A stretch of 64,000 bases of DNA from Lewinellaceae bacterium (GTDB lineage: Bacteria; Bacteroidota; Bacteroidia; Chitinophagales; Saprospiraceae): assembly GCA_020636375.1 (NCBI GenBank), contig JACJXZ010000005.1:124001-188000 (forward strand), written 5' to 3'. The number at the start of each line of letters is the position of its first letter. The first letter of the stretch is position 1. Under the pieces are notes generated by a model, which was not told the origin of the DNA, did not search any database, and was given only the letters and a program-made list of their open reading frames with translations. A program made the translations under genes and the position numbers. Positions 27,083 through 35,942 of this stretch are shown piece after piece.

Positions 27083-28705
27083 ATGAATAAGAAATACCGG
27101 GCTAAAGCGATCGACCTGTACAGCGGCATTGGAGGCTGGACGTTGGGCATGAAAATGTCTTCGGTAGAGAATGTCGCCTCATACGAATGGTGGAGCGAAG
27201 CTAACCTCACTCACAACCTGAACTTTGGCACGGATCACGAGGAAGTGGACATCCGGAAACTCTCCCTGGAAGACCTACCCGAACCTGGCACTGTCGACTT
27301 TGTGCTTGGAAGCCCTCCCTGTACCCAGTTTTCCTATGCGAACCGTGGAGGAAATGGAGACATTGCCGATGGCCTGAAAGACATTTATAAATTCCTGGAA
27401 GTAGTGAACCACCTGAAGCCCAAATACTGGGCTATGGAAAACGTGCCCAGGGTATCTAAAATCCTGAAGAGAGAGTTAGGGATAGGAGGCCAGCTTTATA
27501 GGTTCCGGCATCTGTTCACAGTAAATATAATTGTCAATTCAGCTGATTATGGCGTGCCACAGTCAAGGAAAAGGATGATCGCGGGCGACTTTCCCTTTGA
27601 ACTGTTTAACGCCTATAAGGCAGTTACTCCTACCAGAACGCTTAAAGCGGTTCTTGACGCTTTGAAAGAAGATGTTGTCACCGATCCTATTTTCGGCATT
27701 GAACTTCCGGCCAGCGAAGTTACAGACAATTATTTTGAAGAACCCCTTAGCCCGGAGGAAGAAAGGATAAACAGGGAGGCCAAGACCTACCATCCGGTTT
27801 ACAATAAAATGAGCTTTCCGGATCAGCTGACAAGGCCTTCCCGGACGGTAACGGCAACCTGCACGAGAGTTTCAAGGGAATCCATTATTGTAAAAGATGA
27901 AAGGAACCCGGGAAAATACAGAAGGCTAAATATCAGGGAACGCGCTTTGATTCAATCGTTCCCCATAACTTACCAATTCCACGGCAAGGCCTTCTCTTCC
28001 AGGTTTAAGATGATCGGCAATGCAATTCCTCCCCTATTAACCTATTACATTATACAGAGCATGCTGGAAACCCCTGTCGAAGAGCTTAAAGCGCCTTCCG
28101 AAGTGGAGTATAAACATAAGCCGGCTTCAATTCCTGCCCCGGTAAAAATGGATAATGCCGGAAGGAAGTACCCTGCTAAAAGGAGTTTTAAATTTGCCAT
28201 ACCCCACCTGAGGTTTGGAAGCGGAGTCCGTTTTGACCTGGCAAATTCCTTTAAAGAAGGCAAGGCGAAATGGGAGATCGAGTTTTTCTATGGGAACTCC
28301 AAAAAGATCAAGAGGCTTCCTCTAAATGAAGAAGTCCTTACCGCTACGCTTGAGTATTTCGACTACTCTACCAGAGAAGCAATACAAGAAGAACTCTATT
28401 GCCTGGAGCCGCTTTTTGATGATTTTGATCCTTCCATTTTACAAAAAGTATGGTGTAAGAAGCTCGAAGGGCTTCACCCCTTTGAGATCATCGACCAGTT
28501 AGGCAAGGTGGTTGAAAAATTGGTCGCCAGGTTTTTCACCGAGCCGTCAGAGCAGTTTTCTGAATTGACTCACGTAATACTCCAGGAAGAGGTCAATCAA
28601 AAGCTCGCCAGGCACTCTAACCTCATCATTGCAGGTTTTATAGTCGGCTCCTGGGGGAATTTATTGATCGCCAACAAAAAACCGGCCAACAAGCTGACAA
28701 TATGA
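27083..28705 (+). CDS. C5-cytosine DNA methyltransferase with C-terminal extension
   Basis: The N-terminal 335 residues hold all key motifs: I DLYSGIGGWTLG (11-22), IV GSPPCTQFSYANRGG with catalytic C80, VI ENV (119-121), VIII QSRKR and X GNAIPPLL. The target-recognition region lies between VIII and X. The following roughly 200 residues (from about 340) are not part of a normal C5 methyltransferase and contain FAIPHLRFGSGVRFDL; I do not recognise this domain. The gene overlaps the nuclease gene by ATGA at 28702-28705, indicating translational coupling. GC content is below the genome average, supporting transfer as a unit with its neighbours. Confidence 0.92.
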   Translation: MNKKYRAKAIDLYSGIGGWTLGMKMSSVENVASYEWWSEANLTHNLNFGTDHEEVDIRKLSLEDLPEPGTVDFVLGSPPCTQFSYANRGGNGDIADGLKDIYKFLEVVNHLKPKYWAMENVPRVSKILKRELGIGGQLYRFRHLFTVNIIVNSADYGVPQSRKRMIAGDFPFELFNAYKAVTPTRTLKAVLDALKEDVVTDPIFGIELPASEVTDNYFEEPLSPEEERINREAKTYHPVYNKMSFPDQLTRPSRTVTATCTRVSRESIIVKDERNPGKYRRLNIRERALIQSFPITYQFHGKAFSSRFKMIGNAIPPLLTYYIIQSMLETPVEELKAPSEVEYKHKPASIPAPVKMDNAGRKYPAKRSFKFAIPHLRFGSGVRFDLANSFKEGKAKWEIEFFYGNSKKIKRLPLNEEVLTATLEYFDYSTREAIQEELYCLEPLFDDFDPSILQKVWCKKLEGLHPFEIIDQLGKVVEKLVARFFTEPSEQFSELTHVILQEEVNQKLARHSNLIIAGFIVGSWGNLLIANKKPANKLTI

Positions 28706-29313
28706 AGATCGGTTCCCAATACTCACACCTGAATGGTTTCGAGTGGATACAATACCACCAGAAAGATATTTGGGAAGAGATCGAAGAGATCATTCAGGGC
28801 ATCGATGCCAACCAATTCCGGACAAAGATCAGTAAGGAAAAGACCATGAAGGGCAAGAAGCTTTTTTCTCCTTCTGACCTTAATAAGAAATTTAAAGAGG
28901 AATTTGAGGCTAGAAATTGGCATGAAAGCAGAACCTCTTATTGGGTAACAGATGAATACAACCTCATTTCCAGAATAATGTCTCTCCCGGAAGAAGAGCA
29001 GAAGGAGCAAATCGAATCAGTTGGCAAAACCCCTATCAGGTCTTATAATCAAACCGATTTTGTCAAGAACAGGGTGGCCGTTGAGATTCAATTCGGGAAA
29101 TACAGCTTCATTGCTTATGACCTCTTCGTAAAACATATGGCCTTCTTTGTTGGGAACTCGATAGATGTAGGAGTAGAAATACTCCCTATGAAATCCATGC
29201 AGGCAGAAATGTCATCGGGCCCGGGATATTATGAGGGCGCCCTTTATGACCTTGCCAGACAAGGCAGAGGAGTGCCGGCAGTGCCATTGGTGCTTATTGG
29301 GATAGAACCATAA
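28702..29313 (+). CDS. BglII-family type II restriction endonuclease
   Basis: The 203-residue protein contains TDFVKNRVAVEIQFGKYSF. D119, E128 and Q130 reproduce the unusual D-x8-E-x-Q active site of BglII (D84, E93, Q95 there), in which Gln replaces the usual catalytic Lys of PD-(D/E)xK enzymes. Length is close to BglII's (about 220). BglII-type enzymes cut RGATCY-like sites, but the partner here is a C5 rather than an N4 methyltransferase, so the recognition sequence cannot be transferred by analogy. It overlaps the methyltransferase gene by 4 bp. Confidence 0.82.
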   Translation: MKIGSQYSHLNGFEWIQYHQKDIWEEIEEIIQGIDANQFRTKISKEKTMKGKKLFSPSDLNKKFKEEFEARNWHESRTSYWVTDEYNLISRIMSLPEEEQKEQIESVGKTPIRSYNQTDFVKNRVAVEIQFGKYSFIAYDLFVKHMAFFVGNSIDVGVEILPMKSMQAEMSSGPGYYEGALYDLARQGRGVPAVPLVLIGIEP

Positions 29314-29335
29314 ATGCAAACCATAAACCCTCAAC

Positions 29336-30112
29336 ATGCCTGCCTCCAATATCCGCGCCGCCTTCATTCGCAACGCCCTCGAGTTTGCCGAAAAGATCAG
29401 CCAGCTGGAGGGCGTCCGCCGCATCGCCATCGTCAGGGAGATCACCACGCCGATGAAGAACCCGGAAATCCTCTGCCTGGTGGTGACGGTCAGCGAGGAT
29501 GCGCCCATCAAGCCCATTGCCGATGCCGGCCGGAAGCTGAAGGGCAGGATGCAGTCCATGCCAACGGCCGCTGGCGCCGACGTCTTCCTCGCCAGCGAAA
29601 CCCACGAATACCTGGGGCGGACGTGCAGCTACCGGGAGTGCCACCCCCGGGCCGCCTGCCAGGGCAGCCAATGCAACGGCACCTTTGTCAACAACGACTT
29701 CCACGTGTTTACCCTGGAAAAAGAGGTTATCCAGTCGTCGCCGGTGGAGGTTTTCCCCCAGGTCATCATCCGCAGCCGTATCCCCGACGACCTGCGCCGG
29801 GCCCTGGAGGAACACCAGAAAAAGATGCTGCCGGGAAAACCTGTCGGGAAGCAATACCCCCGCCGCCAGAATACGAACGCCATCGTTACCGACAACTGGT
29901 CGAACCCCAACGCCAAAGGCCTGTACGACGCCCAATGGCCGGATGAGCCAGCCACCAAAGCGCTGTACGAAGAAGGGCGGCAGTGCGGCGGCTGCGCTTT
30001 CTTCGCCCCTTTCAACGAAGATTGGGGATTGTGCTGCCACCGGGAATCCCGCCACAACCTGGAGACGGTGTTCGAACACTTCACCTGCCCGAAGCAACAG
30101 GAGACAGGATGA
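29336..30112 (+). CDS. conserved-looking protein with C-terminal Cys cluster, unknown function
   Basis: This is a 258-residue protein without signal peptide. The first 85 residues (AAFIRNALEFAEKISQLEGV, IAIVREITTPMKNPEIL) have the alternation expected of a small alpha/beta domain, possibly nucleotidyltransferase-like. A central block is Cys-rich (RTCSYRECHPRAACQGSQC). The C-terminus has CGGCAFFAPFNEDWGLCC...HFTCP, a likely zinc or iron-sulfur site of four to five Cys plus His. I do not recognise the family. It starts 22 bp after the restriction-enzyme gene but has genome-normal GC, so it is probably host rather than part of the restriction system. Confidence 0.7.
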   Translation: MPASNIRAAFIRNALEFAEKISQLEGVRRIAIVREITTPMKNPEILCLVVTVSEDAPIKPIADAGRKLKGRMQSMPTAAGADVFLASETHEYLGRTCSYRECHPRAACQGSQCNGTFVNNDFHVFTLEKEVIQSSPVEVFPQVIIRSRIPDDLRRALEEHQKKMLPGKPVGKQYPRRQNTNAIVTDNWSNPNAKGLYDAQWPDEPATKALYEEGRQCGGCAFFAPFNEDWGLCCHRESRHNLETVFEHFTCPKQQETG

Positions 30113-30187
30113 AGGATGAGAAGGATTTAGGCAGGATAGACAGGATTCTGGAACCGTACAACCACCATACTCAAAAACCACAGCAAC

Positions 30188-30700
30188 ATGCAACACTACC
30201 TCGCCCAACTCCTGGCAGACCTCCGAGCCGCCCACCACAACCAACCGCCGCCCGTCGACTACCGGCTGCTGCACTCCGAATACAGCCACCTGCCCGACGA
30301 AATCGCCTACGTGGCAGAATGGGAAAACGCCCCGGAACAAAGCTTCGAAGAACTGTTCGGCATCCCGGCAAGCGCCTTCCCCCCGGAGGAGAAGCTAACC
30401 GGCGAGCAAATGGCCCAACTGGTAGAAGCTATCCTCGAATTGTGGCGGGCCTGGAGAATGGGCACCTATCTGCCGGAAGGGGCGCCGCCCCGCCTGTGCT
30501 ACCGCGTGCTGACCGACTTCTGGCGCAACGAAAAGATCGACTATAGCTCAACCGGCTCCTCCACCCTGTACCTGTGCAATAACGACATCCCCACCTGCCT
30601 GTGGGGCGAGCAATTCTGCGAATGCCGGGACCTTGTGGATGACTGGGACATGGATGATTTTGCCGGGCCGTCGGATGAGGATTCCGGCCTGCCTTTTTGA
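30188..30700 (+). CDS. hypothetical acidic protein
   Basis: The 170-residue protein (MQHYLAQLLADLRAAHHNQ) has no signal peptide and an acidic C-terminus (DDWDMDDFAGPSDEDSG). Four cysteines lie in the last third (CNNDIPTCLWGEQFCEC), a possible metal site. It follows the Cys-cluster gene by 75 bp, so the two may be cotranscribed. No family is recognised. Confidence 0.65.
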   Translation: MQHYLAQLLADLRAAHHNQPPPVDYRLLHSEYSHLPDEIAYVAEWENAPEQSFEELFGIPASAFPPEEKLTGEQMAQLVEAILELWRAWRMGTYLPEGAPPRLCYRVLTDFWRNEKIDYSSTGSSTLYLCNNDIPTCLWGEQFCECRDLVDDWDMDDFAGPSDEDSGLPF

Positions 30701-30746
30701 TAAGTTAAAAAAAAACAATAAAACGATGTTTATTTTTAAAAACAAA

Positions 30747-30764
30747 TAATTTTGCATAATTTTG
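30747..30764 (+). promoter_or_regulatory. two tandem TAnnTTTG promoter boxes
   Basis: TAATTTTG occurs at 30747-30754 and again at 30757-30764, each matching the Bacteroidota -7 consensus, in an AT-rich stretch. They could drive the 30916 gene, with a leader of about 150 nt containing the dispersed repeat at 30835. Confidence 0.4.
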
Positions 30765-30834
30765 TTTTAAATCTAAGTCCCAGGATCGCAGTGCCAGCAA
30801 TTCTCGCTTTAGGATGCCCCTAAAATTTATCTGG

Positions 30835-30862
30835 ACTTCGTGGTGAACTCAGTCGAACGCTG
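30835..30862 (+). repeat. dispersed repeat (GTGAACTCAGTCGAACGCTG type)
   Basis: ACTTCGTGGTGAACTCAGTC and the following GAACGCTG match the copy at 40513-40540 with two or three changes. Confidence 0.5.
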
Positions 30863-30915
30863 AACAGACGGACACCAAGGCACAAAATTTCACTAAAAAT
30901 TTGGTACTGACAATT

Positions 30916-31344
30916 ATGGTTAAGCAATTGCTCGAAAGACTGCGCCGCAAGCTGGCTGACAACCCGGACTTCCACGGAACCATGTACTACTTCATGGACG
31001 TCGCCCATGCCCTGCCGGCCTTCCAAAGGGAAGGGGAACGCTCCCCTCCCGACCCTAAGATCAGGGCCGCCCTGGAGGCATCTGTCGGAAGCCTCCTGAG
31101 AACCAAAAAGTTTGCGCTGCTGTACGATCAGGACATCCGCCTGGCCAAATACCATTTCTCGCATGGCCTGTTCCTCGTTTCCGCCAAAGGCACGGGCCTA
31201 TACTTTTATTTCCACGATATCGAACAGGGCATGATTATGTTCAATGTTCCCGGGCAACGGACCTGGTGTAGCCGGATTTCCGCAGTCCCGATGCCCAGGG
31301 GCGGGCTTCCTAACCTGAAACCTTTCGACAAGACGCCGAACTGA
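30916..31344 (+). CDS. hypothetical protein
   Basis: ATG 30916 (MVKQLLERLRRKL) gives 142 residues; a TTG 15 bp upstream is in frame but less likely. It is cytoplasmic, with aromatic-rich beta-like segments (FALLYDQDIRLAKYHFSHG, GLYFYFHDIEQGMIMF). The pattern is of a small single-domain protein. No family is recognised, and neighbours offer no functional hint. Confidence 0.65.
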   Translation: MVKQLLERLRRKLADNPDFHGTMYYFMDVAHALPAFQREGERSPPDPKIRAALEASVGSLLRTKKFALLYDQDIRLAKYHFSHGLFLVSAKGTGLYFYFHDIEQGMIMFNVPGQRTWCSRISAVPMPRGGLPNLKPFDKTPN

Positions 31345-31406
31345 AGAATTTTTTCGGAGATTTCCCCGGATACTGTTAATTTGGGCCTGGCTTTAAAATT
31401 AGCTCC

Positions 31407-32210
31407 ATGCCCATACCCGCCCGGACCATACAGGAAGTCATCGACGCCCTCGGCCACATCATCGCCACCTGCGAGGAGAAAGGGTCGAGGCAGGCCTATT
31501 TCGCCCTGCTGTACAAAAGCATGACCGAGGCCGTTCGGGACGCCATACTGGCCGGCCATTTCGAAGACGGCCCCCGGATGGAAAAGCTGGACGTCCTGTT
31601 CGCCAACCGGTACCTGGTTGCCTGGCAGCAGCACCGGCAGGGGCTGCCGGCGACGCGCAGCTGGCAAATAGCCTTCGACGCCGCCGGCGACCACTCCCTC
31701 ATCGTCCTCCAACACCTCATCCTGGGCGTCAATACCCACATCAACCTCGACCTGGGCATCGCCGCAGCGCTCACCGCCCCGGGTGACGATATCGCCGCCC
31801 TGCAAAGAGATTTCGAAAAGATCAACGACATCATCGCCACCTTAACCGGCACCATGCAGGCCAAACTGGAGCGCATCTGGTGGCCCATGCGCCTGCTGCG
31901 GCGGCTGACAAAAAACAGGGAGCAAGCTGTCATCGAATTCAGCATCGCCAAAGCCCGGGAAGGGGCCTGGGCCAATGCCAATGCCCTATCGCAAATACTG
32001 GGGCCGGCACGCCCGGGCTTCGGCATGGGCTCTGTCGACACCCAGCTCACGCCGAAGTCGGAAGCTTACATCAACACTATGGACGAGGCGGTGGCTGTGA
32101 TCTCCCGGCGGGTAGCCCGGCCGCGCCGCCGGATCACCAAAATCCTGCTTTCGTTCGTCCGGTGGTGGGAGCCCCGGGAGGTGGGGCGGGTGATTGAGCT
32201 GTTGAAATGA
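31407..32210 (+). CDS. DUF5995 family protein
   Basis: The 267-residue, largely helical protein has the family's conserved block ILGVNTHINLDLGIAAAL preceded by HSLIVLQHL and followed by INDIIATLTGTMQAKL. Members are widespread in Bacteroidota and some Actinobacteria, and their function is not established. The His/Asn/Asp pattern suggests a possible metal-bound active site. The gene is followed by a GAGGTT hexamer tract and the inverted-repeat element at 32268. Confidence 0.8.
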   Translation: MPIPARTIQEVIDALGHIIATCEEKGSRQAYFALLYKSMTEAVRDAILAGHFEDGPRMEKLDVLFANRYLVAWQQHRQGLPATRSWQIAFDAAGDHSLIVLQHLILGVNTHINLDLGIAAALTAPGDDIAALQRDFEKINDIIATLTGTMQAKLERIWWPMRLLRRLTKNREQAVIEFSIAKAREGAWANANALSQILGPARPGFGMGSVDTQLTPKSEAYINTMDEAVAVISRRVARPRRRITKILLSFVRWWEPREVGRVIELLK

Positions 32211-32267
32211 GGTTGAGGTTGAGGCTGAGGTTGAGGCTTGCCGGGGGTGATCGATTTTTGAAAATGG

Positions 32268-32377
32268 ATTATACTTGGTTGCAATAGGTTTTGTGCATTA
32301 GCCCTCCCCACCCATCAAATCCCCTAAAGGGGAAGTCCACCCACAAATGCACAAAACCTATTGCCGTTGAGTATAAT
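32268..32377. mobile_element. 110-bp element with 32-bp imperfect terminal inverted repeats
   Basis: The left end (ATTATACT...GCAATAGGTTTTGTGCATT) and right end (AATGCACAAAACCTATTGC...AGTATAAT) are inverted copies with about five mismatches. The core carries a small CCCCTAAAGGGG hairpin. No clear target duplication was identified. It occupies most of the 300-bp gap before the permease gene, which also starts with a hexamer tract (32211-32238). Confidence 0.6.
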
Positions 32378-32510
32378 ATTCGTGGAAACAATCCAGGAAG
32401 GCGATACTTTCTACCTCTCCGGCGAGGGCTGCCGGCAGTTGTGGAAAAAAGTGCCGGTTTTTTCAAAAAATCATTAATTTGGTACCCGACTGTTCAAAAA
32501 ATCACCCGCA

Positions 32511-34919
32511 ATGCTCCGCAATTACCTGAAAGTTGCCCTGCGCAACATCGCCAATCAAAAGCTGTTATCCTTTATTAACATCTTCAGCCTGGCCCTGGGC
32601 ATCGCCGCCTGCCTGATCATCTACCTGTTCGTCCGGGACGAGCGCAGCTTCGACGCTTTCCACGCCCGGAAAGGCCAGCTCTGCCGCCTCAACGAAATCC
32701 AGAGCTTCCCGGGCACCAACACCCAGCACGTGGCCCTGTCCATGCCCGGCATGGGCCCCAACCTGCAAAAGGACTACCCGGAGGTGCTCAACTTCACGCG
32801 CTTCTGGGGAAGAGGGAAAAGGCTGTTCGAAAAGGGAGACACCCGCCTGATCGTCGAAGAGGTGGTGGGGGTAGACAGCACCTTCCTGGAGCTGTTCAGT
32901 TTCCAATTGCTGGAAGGCGACCCCACCACTGCCCTCGACGAGCCGTATTCCATCGTGCTGAGCCGGGAGACGGCGGAGAAATTCTTCGGCGGCGGCCGGG
33001 CCCTGGGAGAAAGCCTGGCCATGAACGGCAAGCCTTACAAAATAACCGGCATCGCAGAAAATGTGCCGGAAAATTCGCACCTACAGTTCGACGCCCTGCT
33101 CTCCATCTCCACCGTCACCCGGGAAAACCCGGAGTTCAACAACGAGTTCGGCTCCAATTACATGGTGACGTATCTGCTGCTGGACCCCGCCGCCGACGCA
33201 GCGGCCCTGGAATCCAAGATGCCGGAATTCCTTAGCCGGCACATGCCGCCGGAAAGTTACAACGGGCAGGATGTCAACGATTTCTACGCCCTCTATTTCC
33301 AGCCGTTGCCGGACGTCCACCTGGCGTCCATGAACGTCGAACACGACTACCAGAACTACCGCAAGTTCAACGGGGTGTACCTGGACATTTTTGCCGTCGT
33401 CGGCCTGTTTATCCTGCTCATCGCCGGCGTCAACTTCATGAACCTGATCACGGCGCGGGCGTCCCACCGCTGGAAAGAAGTAGGCGTGCGCAAGACAATG
33501 GGCGCCCGGAAAGAACAGCTGTTTTCCCAGTTCATTGTGGAATCGGCACTGCTGGGCCTGTTCGCCTTTGCCCTGGGCCTGGCGCTCTGTGCCGCTTTTA
33601 CCCCCCTGGTCAACCTAATGGCCGGCAGGACATTGTCCTTGGGTTATTTTCTGGAACACCCGCTCAACCTGGCCCTGGCGCTCCTCCTGGCGCTGGGCCT
33701 GGGCCTGCTGGCGGGCATTTACCCTTCGTTCTACCTGGCCTCCTACCGCACCGTCAACATCCTGCGGGGAGGAGATGTCAAAAGCGGCAGGAGCGTCTTT
33801 CGCAGCGCGCTGGTCGTCCTGCAGTTCGGCCTGGCCATCGCCATGATCATCAGCACGCTGACGGTAGTACAACAGCTCAATTACATGAAGAACAAGGACA
33901 TCGGCCTGAATAAAGACCATATCCTGCTGGTGGACATGAACGAGGAGGCTAATAAAGCCTTCGAAACCATCAAAGAGGAACTCCTCAAGAGCAGCGATAT
34001 CCAGGGCGTCACCGCCTCCGGCCAGCGGCTGGGCAACAATTTCCACCAATGGGGCTTCAAACTGCGGACGGATTCCATCTTCGGCATGACGCCCAGCAAC
34101 GTCAATGTGGATTACGATTTCCTGGACGTCTACGGGATCGAGCTTCAGCAAGGGCGCAACTTCTCCAAAGCATATGCCTCCGACAAGGACTACGCCTTCA
34201 TCATCAACGCGTCCTTTGCCAAAGAGCTGGGCATGGCCGACCCGGTCGGCGTCTCCGCCGGCCACTCCTGGTATCCCGACGATTCCCTGGGAACGATCAT
34301 CGGCGTGGCGAAGGATTTCAACTTTAATTCTCTCCATTACGATATCAACACGCTGGCCATGGTGGTACACCCGGACTGGGGGTACGACGAGCTGTCCGTC
34401 AAGCTCCAGGGAGGCCGGATCGAAGCCGGCATCGCCGAGGTAGAGCGGGTGTGGAACGAGCTGGTCCCCGGCTGGCCGTTCCAGTATTCCTTCCTCGACG
34501 AGCACTTCGAGGAACTGTACCGCTCCGACCGGCAGATGGAGGCAGTGGTAGCCATCATGGCTATCCTGGCCATCTTCATCGCCTGCATGGGTTTGTTCGG
34601 CCTGGCCGCCATCACTATGGAGAAAAAGACCAAAGAGGTCGGCATCCGCAAGGTGCTGGGCGCCACCGCCGGGCAGATCGTCATGCACCTGTCGAAAAAC
34701 TTCGCCGGGCTGGTTCTGCTGGCCTTCGCCCTGTTCAGCCCCCTGGCCTTCTGGGCCATGAGCCGCTGGCTGGAAAACTTCGCCTACCGGATCGAAGTAA
34801 GCCCGCTGGCTTTCGTCTTCGGCGGACTGCTGGCCCTGGCCATCGCCCTGCTGACGATCAGCTTCCACACCCTGCGCCACGCCCGCGCCAACCCGGCGGA
34901 GGCGCTGCGGACGGAGTGA
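32511..34919 (+). CDS. FtsX/MacB-type ABC transporter permease
   Basis: The 802-residue protein is a double MacB-like permease: N-terminal helix (LLSFINIFSLALGIAACLIIYLF), periplasmic MacB_PCD domain, and three helices of the first FtsX domain with VGVRKTMGARKEQLFSQF. A second helix and periplasmic domain follow, ending in a second FtsX domain with VGIRKVLGATAGQIVMHLSKNF and the typical ARANPAEALRTE terminus. Such Bacteroidota permeases work with a MacB-like ATPase, usually encoded elsewhere, in mechanotransmission or export of lipoproteins and antimicrobials. No ATPase gene is adjacent here. Confidence 0.93.
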   Translation: MLRNYLKVALRNIANQKLLSFINIFSLALGIAACLIIYLFVRDERSFDAFHARKGQLCRLNEIQSFPGTNTQHVALSMPGMGPNLQKDYPEVLNFTRFWGRGKRLFEKGDTRLIVEEVVGVDSTFLELFSFQLLEGDPTTALDEPYSIVLSRETAEKFFGGGRALGESLAMNGKPYKITGIAENVPENSHLQFDALLSISTVTRENPEFNNEFGSNYMVTYLLLDPAADAAALESKMPEFLSRHMPPESYNGQDVNDFYALYFQPLPDVHLASMNVEHDYQNYRKFNGVYLDIFAVVGLFILLIAGVNFMNLITARASHRWKEVGVRKTMGARKEQLFSQFIVESALLGLFAFALGLALCAAFTPLVNLMAGRTLSLGYFLEHPLNLALALLLALGLGLLAGIYPSFYLASYRTVNILRGGDVKSGRSVFRSALVVLQFGLAIAMIISTLTVVQQLNYMKNKDIGLNKDHILLVDMNEEANKAFETIKEELLKSSDIQGVTASGQRLGNNFHQWGFKLRTDSIFGMTPSNVNVDYDFLDVYGIELQQGRNFSKAYASDKDYAFIINASFAKELGMADPVGVSAGHSWYPDDSLGTIIGVAKDFNFNSLHYDINTLAMVVHPDWGYDELSVKLQGGRIEAGIAEVERVWNELVPGWPFQYSFLDEHFEELYRSDRQMEAVVAIMAILAIFIACMGLFGLAAITMEKKTKEVGIRKVLGATAGQIVMHLSKNFAGLVLLAFALFSPLAFWAMSRWLENFAYRIEVSPLAFVFGGLLALAIALLTISFHTLRHARANPAEALRTE

Positions 34920-35070
34920 GGAAGGGGGAAGTCGGAAGTCGGAAGTTTACCCGGCCTGGGCACCAGGACGGGCTTGCCCGGAAGAGCGATAGCGAAGACG
35001 GGGCGGAAGGTGTCCCGGGAAGGGATAGTCCAATTTTCTGTGTCTCCTGAAAAAGGACCCTTGATTTTCA

Positions 35071-35118
35071 GCAAACGCGAACAGCGAACAGCAAACAGCG
35101 AACGCGAACAGCGAACAG
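35071..35118. repeat. CGAACAG short tandem repeat
   Basis: Irregular tandem copies of GCGAACAGC/GCAAACAGC occupy this stretch upstream of the HXXEE gene. The remainder of the gap 34920-35174 has no recognisable feature beyond a short GGAAGTC duplication at its start. Confidence 0.7.
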
Positions 35119-35174
35119 TACCCGGGATGCTTGGCGCTTTTCCATTTTCCGATTATAAATTTAACGCGTCCATC

Positions 35175-35633
35175 ATGAACCTCCCCTACCCTACCCTCCT
35201 GGCCTGGTTGCTGCCGGGCACCTATCTCGTCCACCTGCTGGAAGAGTATTTCGGCGGCGAGGGTTTCCCGGTTTGGCTTTCCCGCTTTATGAATGCCGAT
35301 TTGTCTGCTGCAGATTTCCTGCTCATCAACGGCATTGCCTGGCCGCTGATGGCTGCTTTTGCCCTTGCTTATACCCTGGGCTGGAAAAACAACGTGGTAT
35401 TGCTGGCACTCTGGACGGTGCTGTTCGTCAACGGCCTGCTGCATCCCTTGTCCTGCCTGGCATCCGGGGCCTATTCTCCGGGGACGTTCTCGGCTGTGCT
35501 GCTGTACCTGCCGCTGGGTTTGCTGGCCTTTAAAACGACCCTGCCTACCCTGTCGGACAAGCAACGTTTTGGTGGCATCACTGCGGGGGTTTTGATCCAT
35601 ATCCTGGTGATCCTACTGGCTGTGAATATTTGA
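35175..35633 (+). CDS. HXXEE-domain membrane protein
   Basis: ATG 35175 (MNLPYPTLLAWLL) gives 152 residues; the open frame extends upstream only through the tandem repeat. The H-x-x-E-E signature is in YLVHLLEEYFGG near residue 24, followed by four hydrophobic segments (INGIAWPLMAAFALAY, NNVVLLALWTVLFVNG, FSAVLLYLPLGLLAF, GVLIHILVILLAVN). A second His-rich turn is in LLHPLSC. Proteins of this family are small integral membrane proteins of unknown, possibly enzymatic function. Confidence 0.78.
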   Translation: MNLPYPTLLAWLLPGTYLVHLLEEYFGGEGFPVWLSRFMNADLSAADFLLINGIAWPLMAAFALAYTLGWKNNVVLLALWTVLFVNGLLHPLSCLASGAYSPGTFSAVLLYLPLGLLAFKTTLPTLSDKQRFGGITAGVLIHILVILLAVNI

Positions 35634-35653
35634 CTGAGCGCATGTCGCTGAGC

Positions 35654-35812
35654 GCAGGTTCCGCCCAGCACTTTCAAAGGGCTCACCTTGAGTTCCACCT
35701 CGTAGCCTCCGATGGTAGCCAGCCACAGGTGCTTCTCCAGCTCGAAGAGGCCCTCGACGGCGCCTGCCTCCAGGAGTTGTTCTCCCCCGACCAGCGCGCC
35801 CTCATCCAGGTG
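35654..35812 (-). pseudogene. fragment resembling the N-terminal part of a SWIM zinc-finger protein
   Basis: The minus strand reads HLDEGALVGGEQLLEAGAVE, then a block containing LWLATIGGYEVELKVSP and ending GGTC. This resembles the region leading into the first Cys of a SWIM zinc finger. There is no start codon in context, and the frame degenerates directly after that Cys. The rest of the gap 35634-35942 contains only short GTGCATT/AATGCAC microrepeats. Confidence 0.35.
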
Positions 35813-35942
35813 TGATTCCACATTTGTGCTTTCGTGCATTGGTGCATTGGTGGAGGCGCCTACGGGCTGGGTGACCGATTGCTTCCAGGGCCAACGTATA
35901 CACAAATGCACGAATGCATATATACACGACTCTGCAAGCCCC

